From Azolla pinnata (lineage: Eukaryota; Streptophyta; Polypodiopsida; Salviniales; Salviniaceae), in assembly GCA_037176905.1 (NCBI GenBank), contig JBBBWG010001360.1, positions 1 to 35,376 of the forward strand: a DNA stretch of 35,376 nt. The letters run 5' to 3'. The notes below the pieces were generated by a model. It saw only the letters and a list, made by a program, of their open reading frames with translations. It was not told where the DNA came from and searched no databases. The position numbers and the translations under genes were made by a program. This document shows positions 23,586 to 33,540 of the stretch, piece by piece. How positions within the stretch are numbered: position 1 is the first letter of the stretch; every line of letters begins with the position of its first letter.

Positions 23586-23600
23586 TCTGTATTTATAGGA
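23586..23600 (-). promoter_or_regulatory. TATA box of the nested LTR
   Basis: Reading CCTATAAATACAGAC on the minus strand, it lies just downstream of the heat-shock-element-like cluster, the usual LTR U3 arrangement. Confidence 0.65.
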
Positions 23601-23609
23601 TTAGCCTAG

Positions 23610-23696
23610 AGATTTCTAGAAGGTTCTAGAATGTTCTATTCCTAGAATATTCTAGGACACTCTAGAAGGTTTTAGAATTGTTATAGAAAGTTCTAA
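23610..23696. promoter_or_regulatory. Heat-shock-element-like cluster in nested LTR
   Basis: Repeated TTCTAGAA and related nTTCnnGAAn arrangements: TTCTAGAAGGTTCTAGAATGTTC, then CCTAGAATATTCTAG, CTCTAGAAGGTTTTAGAA and AGAAAGTTCTA. Alternating TTC and GAA five-base units are the binding pattern of heat-shock factors. The cluster is immediately upstream of the LTR TATA box. Confidence 0.65.
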
Positions 23697-23759
23697 AGTT
23701 TTCTCTGAATACAATAATCGCTATATCATGAAAAAGTAGCCTTTAATATTTTATGTCAT

Positions 23760-23825
23760 GATCAACTAGTTTAATGGTTAGGTTTTCCCATTATGTAGTA
23801 CGAGATCTTAGGTTCAAGTCGAAAG
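23760..23825 (+). other. tRNA-like Pol III A and B boxes
   Basis: TAGTTTAATGGTTAGG (A-box-like) starts at 23767 and GGTTCAAGTC (B-box-like) at 23811. Their 44-nt spacing equals that of positions 8 and 52 of a tRNA. The intervening sequence does not fold as an obvious cloverleaf. This suggests a tRNA-derived SINE head or a Pol III promoter antisense to the LTR, not a functional tRNA gene. Confidence 0.5.
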
Positions 23826-23986
23826 GAAGCAATGTTCACTCATTCCTTACAGATGGGTCGTGTTGTAAGGTGATAGATGTTATACTTGATATCTTGCGTT
23901 TCATGTAGTCTATGATAGATGTTGTCACCAAACTGAAGTGCGGAATGAAATGCCTATATGAGGCAAGCCCGTGAAAACTACAAGCT

Positions 23987-24406
23987 TCAGTGGTAGTACA
24001 TGAGGATATCATCAAAGTAGATGACTACGCATCTACCTACGAATGGTTGAAGAATATGGTTCATGACCCTAATGAATGTGCTCGGGGAATTTGATAACCC
24101 AAAAGGCATCACTACCCACTCGTAAAGCCCCTCTTTAGTTTTGAAGGCGGTCTTCCACTCATCTCTAGGCTTAATCTTGATTTGATGATATCTGCTTTGA
24201 AGATCTATTTTGGAGAAGATAGTTACCCCAATAATTTGGTCCAATAAGTCTTCCAGGCGTGGTATTGGAAATTTGTAACGTATAGTAATTTTATTTATTG
24301 CACGACTATCCACACACATCCTCCATGATCCATCAATTTTTGGTACTAATAGTGCCGGTACAGCACACAAACTCATACTTTCTTTGATGAATCCCTTGGC
24401 AACCAA
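23987..24406 (-). pseudogene. Reverse transcriptase domain of the Ty3/Gypsy element
   Basis: An open minus-strand stretch of about 139 codons contains [29 protein letters not shown] (first catalytic Asp), [12 protein letters not shown] and the YFDD box (VVIYFDDIL). The connection between RT and RNase H is mostly lost or unreadable. Confidence 0.93.
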
Positions 24407-24639
24407 TTGCTTGACTTAACTCTAGAGCTTTTCGTGTTCTTATGGGCTCATCCTGAACTGTAACTTGTTTGGGAGGGCAAAACCTGGAAGGAGATCAATT
24501 TGATCTTGGATGTTATGAAGAGGTGACAAGCTAGATGGGAGTTCATCGGTATCTACTTCTTTAGATAGCAATACTGTGATTTTAATTTCTTGTGCAAGAA
24601 GTTGTAGGTGTTATTATGATCATTATGGGTGACGTACCT

Positions 24640-24930
24640 ATTGAATTACCATGGACATCCGAGTAGCAAGTGGCATGCATCCGTGTTGACGACATCGCAC
24701 CACACTGTGTCCTGGTACTTTGTCCCTACAGAGAATGTGACAAGAAATCACTTAGACGTAAAGATTTCTCCTCCTTTCTTCAACCACACTAACCGGTACG
24801 GTTTTGGATGTTGTTCTGTGACCAAACCTAGTTTAAAAACTACCGCCGTAGATACAATATTCTCGCAACTACCTATGTCAATTAGGAATTTACACACCTT
24901 ATTCTTGATAGTACATGTAGATTAGAAAAT
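24640..24930 (-). pseudogene. Aspartic protease region of the Ty3/Gypsy element
   Basis: The minus strand reads CKFLIDIGSCENIVS, then HPKPYRLVWLKKGGE and DACHLLLGCPW. The expected catalytic D-S/T-G appears as DIG, and in-frame stops are present, so the protease would be inactive. Confidence 0.8.
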
Positions 24931-25001
24931 ACTGGAGTGTAACTATCGATGATCTGTTGCTCGAGGAGTAATGCAAGACCATCAGACCACCAATGCGATC
25001 C

Positions 25002-25277
25002 CTACGTCCCATCGACAATTTCTTTGTCTTTCGCCTCACCCTCAATCTCTAATTCCTCTTCATAGGCGAACGTCATCTTTCTTTCATCTGTCTCATCTAT
25101 TTCTATGAGTAATGCCCTTTTATTGGGTTTGCGACACTTTGCTTGACGATGACCTATTTCACCACAATTAAAACATCTAATTCCCCTTATTGTGACGGAT
25201 GTTGTGCCTCCTACCACCTTTCTGCCGAAATTGTGGTTAGCCATAGGCACACTGTTAATGGAGGTGCTACCCCCCAC
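25002..25277 (-). pseudogene. Gag CCHC zinc knuckle segment
   Basis: Minus-strand CFNCGEIGHRQAKC (about 25134-25175) is a perfect C-x2-C-x4-H-x4-C nucleic-acid-binding knuckle. It is followed by an acidic stretch typical of the gag-protease junction. Confidence 0.9.
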
Positions 25278-25299
25278 AATTATCGGGTGAGTAGTTCGC

Positions 25300-26132
25300 C
25301 TTAAGAGTTATTTTTCCACCCTTAGGAGTTGTTTTTTCACCCTTAGTGTTCGTTGATGTGCTATAACTACCATGATAGGACCGAACATGCATGCCATGTC
25401 TTGCAAGGCTAGGTGCAATCCACCAATGTATCAAACCACTAGATGCTCCTCAAAATCTTGGATTTCATTTTACGATACTAACTGGTAGAATTCAATAGTG
25501 TATTCATCCATTGATTTGTTTCCTTGTTGTAGAGTTTTAAGCCGCTAGAACATAAGTTGTTAATAGTTTGACGGTAAGAATGTGTCCCGCATGTGTTTTT
25601 TTATCTTCTCCACGACACGATCTTTGGCTTGGCTAGTCGAGTCCTTGATAGTTTCAATTGTTGGCACCATGTTGTCGCCCTCCCATGAAAACGTGTTGTA
25701 ACCAGTTGCTACACTCACTTATAATCTGGAACTCCTTTGAACTTCAAAACCTCCTCTACCGTCACTACCCAGTCTACTAGTTGTAGAATCCTGTGGAACT
25801 CGGGGATCTCAATTCTTATTCTTGCCTCCCATTGGCGGCGATCTCTATGAAAATCGCTATACTCCTTCATACATGTGGTCTCTGTCATCATCCATCATCT
25901 CTTCGTCCGGAACCTCATGCATAGATGATTGCGGAGCTTCTTGCCGTCGGTTGATGCCTCGGCCTTGTGATTCAATTACTTATTCCATTTGTTCAATTAG
26001 ACGCTCCACCACCGCGTATATTCTTTGATCGATTAGTTGTCCTATCCTCTGCTCTATCCGGCTACTGGGTGCTTCATCACACTCGTACAATTTTTCTAGT
26101 GAACGAGAATTGTTTTGTTTAAAGGGTGCCAT
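25300..26132 (-). pseudogene. Gag region of the Ty3/Gypsy element (broken)
   Basis: The gag ATG is at 26132 (MAPFKQNN), 26 bases inside the 5' LTR edge, and opens 50 codons before a stop at about 25980. Further capsid-like pieces follow on the minus strand, with several in-frame stops. These include KKHMRDTFLPSNY and MDEYTIEFYQL, then YIGGL near 25420. Confidence 0.75.
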
Positions 26133-26158
26133 TGATTCTTTCTTTGAAAGGTGGTCTA

Positions 26159-26271
26159 TGTAGCTCAAGGTTGGCTATAAAGAGACTCCACCCTCCATGT
26201 GCACGCTACCAACGTCAAGCTTTGTCGTTGTTGAATCCTCCCCTGGATTGTCAGTACAAAGTCATTGTTGA
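26159..26271 (-). repeat. Truncated 5' LTR of the Ty3/Gypsy element
   Basis: It shares TAGCTCAAGGTTG, GAGACTCCA(C/T)C and ACCAACGTCAAGCT with the left LTR, as well as CAGTACAAAG. Similarity ends at about 26271. The copies differ at roughly one base in five, so the element is old. Confidence 0.75.
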
Positions 26272-26649
26272 ATCCTCCACAATTAATGATTCTCTTAATT
26301 CCTTGTATTGAAGAAGTTCAATATTTGACCATAATTTGCAGGCTCTTGCCATCATGTACTTCAAGTGATTGCTTCTTATTATATTGAAAGGGATCTTATT
26401 GTATAAACATTTCCTTTTCATTGCCTTCTACGATATATCTTTCTTTATTGGATCAAAAGTATATTGAATGTTTTTTTGTCTCTTTTTGGCTTGGTGTGAT
26501 GAGAAATAACTCTTTAACCTGAAAGAAGAAGTTTTTGGAGTGCTAGCACGTGAATAATATGAAGTTGAGGGATAGATCATGGTTGTTGTGCATCTTGTTG
26601 CATGTAAACTCCAAATTTTATACCTTTTTATATCATTTAGTATTCTAGA

Positions 26650-26990
26650 AAATTCTAACTATAAATGTTCTCTATCAATACATGGAATAACAATGCAATC
26701 CCTCACACCTTTTCCTTCTCCAACCAAATGTTTTTTAACTCTATCAATGCCTCCAACTGTCTCTCTACTACAATATCTGCTTTTCCACTTCCTAGCACCA
26801 TATGATGAAGGATGAGAACCAAGTAATATAACTTCTTCCCATCACATCGATGGATCTAAATTTCCATTTTTGTGTGTTTTGGACTTTCTTTGAAAAACTA
26901 GATGATTTGGTTGCCTCAAACTCAGCTTCTTGTGTTTTTAAAGAATGTGAATCCATAAGAGAAAGACGAAGTTTTGTAGAAATATTCTTT
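26650..26990 (-). pseudogene. Probable BED-type zinc finger / hAT transposase fragment
   Basis: A minus-strand frame reads RKWKSRYCSRETVGGIDRV, then KKHLVGEGKGVRDC and VIP. This resembles the GG-(I/V)-x-R-x-K-x-HL-x-G...C pattern of BED fingers at the N-terminus of hAT-type transposases and derived plant proteins. The first expected Cys is Ser. A stop follows soon after (near 26660) and no DUF659 or dimerisation domain was seen. It is likely a relic. Confidence 0.45.
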
Positions 26991-26999
26991 AACTTTGTA

Positions 27000-28955
27000 T
27001 TTTGTTTAATCTATTAATGTTAAGCTTATAAATATGCATGTATTAGTTATAAAATACATTTAAGTTCATATAAATAACCATAATGAACATCTGATTATTT
27101 TTTATGATCTTTTCATAAGGATTTTATAACCTTCTATCACAATTGGGACAAAGGAGTATTCTATAAATGATAGGGTCTGCAGATTTGGTGGAATTACAAC
27201 ACTCCAAAATAATTGTTTTTGCCTCCAAGAGGCTTAGGATGATACACCAAGAGTAAATTTTCTAGGCATATATCCTAGTCTTATCTGTCTATTTGTTTGC
27301 ACTATTTTATTTTTTAATGTCCTTGTGATAATTAGTGGCTATGTCCTTGCAAATGCGAGCTATCTTAGAGTGACTCCACAGTTTCTCTCAAATGTATATT
27401 TCACTTTCTTTTGGTGCTCATTATTTGTATAGACATTTTTTTTTACTAATGTTAAATCTTTTTAATGATAAAAAAATAGAAGTGCATAGATAGGAAGTTC
27501 GGAGAGAGGAGAGCGATTTAGGTTTCTTTCATTTTTGTTCACTTTCACGGTTTTATTCTTTATTTCTTACCTAGAACGTAGTTGTCAGAAAGTTAGGGAC
27601 AATGTTCTTGATAATACTTTTGATGAGAACGTATTATGACGTTCCTAAAACGTCAGAACATAGTTTGAAACGAGAACAATGTTCCCAATAATTATGGAAT
27701 TCAGTGATGACTAAGCATTTCTTGACAAATACGGTGGCAACATATATATATTTAAATAAACCTAGTGTTTAGAACATTTGAATTGGTGGGGTCGCGCAGA
27801 GCACAAGCAATATCACGTAATTAGGGGTTCCAAGAAATATCACGTAATAAGGGGTTCCAAGCAATATAGATTGAATCAAAATCTCGAGCAATATACTACT
27901 AGAGTTAAGATCGGCATAGAGTTACATGATAGGAAGCACCCAAGTTAAGAAGGAAATTGATAACTTCCTTGATCATAAGAAAAAAACTTTTTCTTTTTAA
28001 CTATAATCTACATTGACTTCACTTATCGTGACTTTGCCTATAGATGTTTGAGCAAGAAAGTTCACCTCTTTAGTTCGATTGCCCAGTTGCTCAGGTTTTT
28101 GAGCCTTCCCATTCCTTAGTTACTTATCAACAACTAATTGGCTACTTACCAAGAAAACAAGGATACCAGAAACTAGTTATCTTTTGCTTACCCTCGGCAG
28201 AACAAAAAAAAAAAGCCAATGAGATGGTCTATACTCTCGTACAATTCGAGTATCTCTTCGTGTATACAAGATGTTTTTATCCCGAGCACGATCAAATAAT
28301 ATATTTCTTTGTTATACGTTTCTTTTAACACATTCAAGCGAGTCATGCTTGAATCGTATTCAAATCATCCAAAGGTTATAGAGACGCCGTATCAAATAAA
28401 TCTTTGTTGTAGCTGCCCTTCTTCAATCTTATCCATGTTAAGATAAGGTCTACCAAAGCTTATATAACAGGTGAGAGCTGAAAATGAAGAAAAATACGAT
28501 CATAGTAGACCTTTTTTCATAAGTATCTGCACAATTGTAAACACATATTTTTGAGAGGCAACAGAACCTCAACCGCCCGTAGATTCTTACAAACTATTTT
28601 ACGAATCTTACAAACTATGGTCATATTGCCATAACACACCTTTTGGGCACCATTATATAACAACGATCGGAGGATTGTTTCCCATAGAGAGTTTCTAGCT
28701 ATCGATCAGTTTTGCAGCCCATCGACAGTAATATCGTGATATATGTCGGCAGCAGATCATGCTCGAAGCCGAATGAGAATGAATCGCAAACCCCCTACTC
28801 CTCTGAAACATTAAGTATTCATGAACACATTACTTGTGGTCGGTTTTTTTGTCGCAACTTCATCCTTCATAATTACATTCTCTGGGGAACTGAGAGAGAG
28901 AATCCTGTGTGTTTCCCAAGCACCAGCATTACACAACCAAGTTCAAGCTACGAGT
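27000..28955. other. AT-rich intergenic DNA, no gene recognised
   Basis: No coding frame with family motifs on either strand. It contains the small repeat listed at 27807-27868 and AT-rich sequence consistent with decayed transposon DNA. The right end should include the 3' UTR of the minus-strand PH-like gene. Confidence 0.55.
27807..27868. repeat. Short tandem repeat (27 bp unit)
   Basis: Two near-identical copies of AATATCACGTAAT(T/A)AGGGGTTCCAAG are followed by the start of a third (CAATATA). Confidence 0.85.
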
Positions 28956-31900
28956 TTACAGTGGAGCTTCTCGTGGCAACAATGTGTGCGATTGCTCTAT
29001 CAGCACTCCGATTCTCTGTAAAATTTGATGGAAAAACACCAAAAGTCAGTATGATTGATCGACAAGGCGGTTACACCCTAGGAGTAGTTCATCGGGTCCA
29101 TTATACGTTCATTACGCGCTTTGACTTGACGGTTTTGTTTCATCCGCAGTTTCTTCATATGAGAGTTATTGTTTTGCTGAGAACAGTTCCATTTAAAGAC
29201 CATAAATAACACTCGCTTAAATGACAGTTTGTCACTACAAAATTCCAGCTGAAATTTTGCACCCTACAGGATAACTAACACGATTCAGCTGAACATCATA
29301 CCCATCACAAGTTTAAGCTCACACATCTCAAGGCCACAGCAATTTCAAGTTGACACATCTCGTATCCGTAAAACTAGGGAGTCGTTACTTACCTTCATGG
29401 AATTTCCAATGTCATCCAAATTTCTCATAATACTATCTCCATGGAGAATGGATGGACTTTCTGGCGTCAATTCGTCGACTGGAGAGTACGGCATCTGGAA
29501 TGTAGAATCATTCAAAAAAAAATTGGATAAATTTGTATTTACATGCATACATACATACATATAACTTAGAAACTAGGATAGATGATGGCTGCAAAACCAC
29601 CCAACATACCCACATATGTATACTCGTGCTCTTCTTACCTGCCATGACGACAAACCAGTTCCCTGTGGCCATGCCCAATTCTGTGATAACGACTTCTGGA
29701 AACAAGGGACGCTGACATTTTCGTGTATTATATCTTCATCATCGGTGGTCGAAGTCGGCTGACCTTCTCCTGCACTCTTCACTTGCTCTTTCCTCAGATT
29801 TGCAAGAGCCAATAACACTTTCTGCACACGGATCCCGCTACATCTCATCAAATTTCACCGGATACAGCAGTAGATGGTATCATCAAGTCCAATGGCACGA
29901 GTCATTTGAACTTGATCACCCATGTCATTCTATTTATATCTGCCGATGCTAACAATGTTGTAGGCGCTAGCGTACCTTTCGGAATTCTTTAGGGTTGTCA
30001 ACCCCTATGATCTCGAAATCGTCCCCAGGAGGTGGCTTTCTATGGCTTGCGTTTTCAATCCGTATTGAATGTATGCCATATGCCGACTGTAAGCAGCCTG
30101 ACTAATGCTTCTCAAATTCTCAAATTGCAATCCCTTAGGATCAAAAGAGAACAAGCAAAGATACTAGTTCACAAAAATATACCTTGTTCAATAGCAACAT
30201 CGGTGACAAGAGACAAAAGGATATGTTTCTCTCTACGATATAAGCCAAAACAGGGAAAAAGGATCGGCTTCTCTACCTGTGTATATGAATCATATTAGCA
30301 ACATGTAACAAAGAACGAAATGGAGAATGTGGCATTTTACTACTACTCACTTCTCTTTGTATTTTCAGGTCCTAAATGCAGCATTTTTGTATTTGAATCT
30401 GTTACTTTTTCATACAAAAAGAAAGCCTTTCTAGGCTATTTGCTGATCCCATCTCGAACCTTGATGAATCTTGTACTGGAATGGATCATGGTACCAAAGT
30501 GCTTATCTTCGTATTTATCCTGATTCAGATCAATGGGCTTAAGCATGCACATCTACAAACAACTTGCACTCGATTAAAGTCCTTTCTTCAGGTGAACTTG
30601 TGGCACAATCACCCTATAGATTCTAATATGCATCTCATCAAATATTTATGTGTTACTTCTGCCATACATTCACTCAATACGAGGTCTTTTGAATACGATG
30701 TCTTTTGGAGAACTAGCGGAAGGAACTTATGATGGCCAGTAAAAACTCCATTTAGACCACCAATTCTGTTTGATTTCCCTCTGTAGAAACATCTATCCAA
30801 GATTTTCACACACTAGGAAATTAGAATGGTCAGGAACAGAGATTTAACCATTCATTGACGCCATGTTGTGATTTAGGATTTCAGTGGTGACTGCTGACAA
30901 CAACTATTGATTTCAGGACATACACAAGTAGCCATATGATTAATTGTTCACTGGTGTTACTAAATTCCAGCAATGCTTAAACTACTCCCAAACAATCTAA
31001 TCAATTTACTTACAGGGCCACCAGAAAGCTTGGACAATTATGCTTTCCAATTCTTAAACTATTGACTGCACTGGTAAAACATGTATTTATCCATAGCCTT
31101 GAACAGGGAATATGTTTACTCTAGCTTCCTCAGTTGAATGCACTGTTTTACTCTTGACAGGGAATCTCTCTGACTGGATACAACACTCTGTTGCTGATAT
31201 ATTCTCTATAGGAAGAACTGATTAGATATATATTTAAAGAGATTGTCCAATTCTGGACTGCTTAATATTCGATGAATTCATTATTGGGATATTTTCATTA
31301 CCTAATTGACAAATTGATTAAGAAGGGGATGTAAAGCATGAGTGCTTGATTCTAATTACTCTACCAGACAGAGTTTTTCACCTGGCAAACATAGGGCTGT
31401 ATTCGGTTTGCCTGCCAATCCAAAACCGAAAGTCTATTACCTCTACATGACATATTGATCATTGAAAATACCCCTTCCTCGTAGTAAAGTTGACTTCTGC
31501 ATGTGTCATCACCAGTGTTTCGTATATGAGATCCTAAACAGTTAAATCTGTTGGATCATATAATGAACAACTGATAAAGAGAACCTCTTAAGCAAAAAAT
31601 GCAGAGATGATTAGTGACTAAACACAGACCAGAGAGTATCCTAAGGAGAGGCAAGAGATGGCAATGGGCTAATGGCACCATCCACATTCAAATTCCAAAT
31701 GAGTCACGGACTAAAAGACTAAATAATAGCCATATATCCATGAACATTAGATAGCTTGAAAAAATATTGCGATATGGAAATCCCACATAGAAAATCAGAT
31801 GGTGAAGAAACATTGTTCCTAACAGCGACGATCAACCAACGTCTACATCAGCAGAGTCACAAACGTCTACATCAGGTATTTTGAAAAATCAGAATTTGTT

Positions 31901-33083
31901 TCTATTTCTTCAGCCATGTTTTTTGACCCTTGCTTTCATGAATATTAGATAGCTTGAAAAAAATACTGAGATATGGAAATCTCATGTAGAAAGTCAGATG
32001 GTGATGAAACGTTGTTCCTAACAGAGAGAAAAACAGTGACGATCAACCGACGCTACATCAGCAGCATCACAAAAGTTACTTCTGGTTTTTTGACAAATCA
32101 GAATTCGTTTCTATTTTCTTCAGCCATGTCTTTTGATCCTTGCTTTCATGGGACCAATGCTCGATATGTACGAATGGACACAGCATCAGATCGATGACTC
32201 AGATCGTATTAGTTTTGTGAAAATAGAAGGACAAGATTTCGACCCACAAAACTTGATTTTGATGCCGTATACACAAAATAAACAGCAAATACAACAGCCA
32301 GATCAATACAAGCCCAACAAGATTGGTTGCCTATATGATGTAAATCTAGCACGACCTACCAGAGAGCCAGCACTACAGCTAGGTATCACGGCCACTGCAC
32401 AAGTTGGATAAATCGATTTCCATCTTCCTAGCGCAACGAAAAAAGAAATAGATAGATCTCGCAGGATATCAATGTGGTTCATTACGATTTTTTCTCATAT
32501 CAACATGTGTGCGGCCCGATTTCCGTCCATACCGACAAGTCTCGAGTTGATTGCAGGCAGACTTCGGGATGATTCTCATCAGCAATGGCTTGCAAGTTAC
32601 AAATTTCAGGCCGATTCCATACAAATGAAGGATTAAAGAAAGGGATAAAGGAAGCAACCAAGGAGAAGAACGGCACGAGAGAAACGAAGGCCCGTAACGA
32701 AAGGGTGTGCAGAGAAAGGAAAAGGAGAAGAATGCAAAGCACGGAATCGAAAACTGGGGCGGGCGATGGCGTACCTTGTAGACGATGGCGTGAGGGGTGA
32801 GGTAGAGGCGTCGGGATCGGAGGTCTCTGCGCAAGAGCAGGCGGCGGAGCGGGAGGTAGAGGAGCATGAGGAGGCCGACGCCCCAGAGGGGCGTGAGGGC
32901 CAGGGAGAGGAGGAGCCAGCGGGAGCTCTCGTACGAGACGGTGCTGGATTCCTTGCCATGGAAGCACGCCCTGTACAAAACCCTACCTTCTTCATCATCG
33001 CCATCGCCAGCGCCAGCGCCAGCGCCGCGCTCTTCTTCCCCATCTTCCCCGCCATCATCATCTGCCGCTGCTGCTTTCCTCAT
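28956..33083 (-). CDS. Membrane-anchored protein with bacterial-type PH-like domain
   Basis: Six minus-strand exons: 33083-32775, 30276-30183, 30097-29976, 29821-29639, 29494-29393 and 29015-28956. They total 870 nt, giving 289 aa, with GT-AG sites and phases agreeing. The N-terminus (1-33) is Ala/Gly/Asp/Glu-rich. A hydrophobic hairpin or helix lies at about 56-83 (WLLLSLALTPLWGVGLLMLL), then a basic stretch and SRRLYLTPHAIVYK. Exons 2-3 carry the conserved core (FPCFGLYRREKHILL, VTDVAIEQ, then GCLQSAYGIHSIRIEN and GDDFEIIGVDNPKEFRK). This layout of transmembrane anchor plus beta-rich domain resembles bPH/DUF304-type proteins, which plants also have. Function is unknown. The start at 33083 is chosen over an in-frame ATG at 33230 because the extra part is translated pentanucleotide repeat. 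Intron 1 is about 2.5 kb. The last exon is short and less certain. Confidence 0.8.
31739..32150. repeat. Tandem duplication in intron 1 of the PH-like gene (~200 bp unit)
   Basis: CATGAA(C/T)ATTAGATAGCTTG starts at 31739 and again at 31938. Both copies continue through GATATGGAAATC, TCAGATGGTGA, GTTCCTAACAG, CTACATCAGCAG and TTCAGCCATGT. The end of unit 2 joins a 92-codon open frame (32133-32411) that I do not consider a gene. Confidence 0.85.
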
Positions 33084-33089
33084 CTCTCT

Positions 33090-33180
33090 GAGCTGCTCTG
33101 CTCTGCTCTGCTCTGCTCTGCCTCCTTCCTCTCTCCTCCTCCGTTCGCTTCTGTTCTGTTCTGTTCTGTTCTGTTCCTTT
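33090..33180. repeat. Pentanucleotide repeats (CTCTG)n and (TTCTG)n in 5' leader
   Basis: Five-base units CTCTG (about 33092-33121) and TTCTG (about 33147-33177) lie directly upstream of the minus-strand PH-like start codon, probably in its 5' UTR. Confidence 0.85.
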
Positions 33181-33212
33181 CCTGTTTCGGTTTCTGTTTT
33201 CTGTTCTCTGTT

Positions 33213-33477
33213 CTTGACTCTTGACCTCATTTCTTGAAGACCGTTGACCTTGACCCCAGTTGACCTTTGACCTCAGTTGACGTTGACCTTGATCAACCCT
33301 TGATAAACCGTTGACCGTTGACCGTTGATCTTGCTAACCCGTTGACCTTTGACCGTTGATCTTGATAAACCGTTGACCGTTGACCGTTGATCTTGATAGC
33401 CCGTTGACCGTTGACCTTGATAGCCCGTTGACCGCTGACCGCTGACCTTGATAAACAGTTGGCTGTTGACCTCTGAC
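33213..33477. promoter_or_regulatory. Dense W-box (TTGAC) array upstream of PH-like gene
   Basis: I count 18 TTGAC cores on + in about 265 bp. Sixteen are TTGACC, one TTGACT and one TTGACG; TTGATC and CTGACC variants are interspersed. TTGAC(C/T) is the W-box bound by WRKY factors. The array begins about 130 bp upstream of the PH-like start codon, in promoter position. Its seven-base GTTGACC units show it grew by tandem repetition. Confidence 0.7.
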
Positions 33478-33483
33478 CTTTGA

Positions 33484-33540
33484 TAAACCCTAAACCCTCG
33501 ACCTTGAACTTTGGCCTTAATAAACCCTAAACCCTAAACC
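33484..33540. repeat. Short telomere-like runs (AAACCCTAAACCC)
   Basis: Two runs of AAACCCTAAACCC(T) separated by about 25 bp adjoin the TTGACC array. They resemble telo-boxes and share its seven-base period. Confidence 0.8.

Larger units (their letters stand above)
23397..23851 (-). mobile_element. Nested solo LTR (455 bp) with GATGG target duplication
   Basis: It has TG..CA ends on + (TGTCAGAACC at left, CCTTACA at right), flanked on both sides by GATGG (23392-23396 and 23852-23856). Minus-strand orientation is supported by a TATA box, a downstream AATAAA-like site (TCTAATAAACC) and a terminal GGTTCTGACA. It interrupts the host Ty3/Gypsy element between RT and RNase H. With one GATGG copy and the insert left out, the RNase H 5' edge falls back in frame with the family's PxLAL-DF motif. 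A solo LTR implies past recombination between two LTRs. Confidence 0.85.
21355..26271 (-). mobile_element. Degraded Ty3/Gypsy LTR retrotransposon
   Basis: Read on the minus strand: 5' LTR remnant, gag with a CCHC knuckle, protease, reverse transcriptase, RNase H, zinc-binding/integrase region, polypurine tract (about 21801-21810) and 3' LTR. Gag-PR-RT-RH-IN is the Ty3/Gypsy order. Nearly every domain carries stops, frameshifts or lost key residues, so the element is dead. A solo LTR of another element is nested at 23397-23851. No target duplication can be read because the 5' LTR is truncated. Confidence 0.92.

Noticed and set aside
23760..23840. Functional tRNA gene
   Set aside because: The A and B boxes have correct spacing, but no acceptor stem or anticodon arm pairing could be drawn.
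28712..29209. 165-codon plus-strand open frame
   Set aside because: It begins without an ATG, has no motif, and overlaps the last exon of the minus-strand PH-like gene.
32133..32411. 92-codon open frame in intron 1 of the PH-like gene
   Set aside because: Composition looks protein-like, but its start is inside the tandem duplication and no family motif or splice context supports it.
33084..33230. Upstream ATG at 33230 for the PH-like gene
   Set aside because: The added residues are a translation of pentanucleotide repeats (NRTEQNRSE-like), whereas the ATG at 33083 starts the conserved-style acidic leader.
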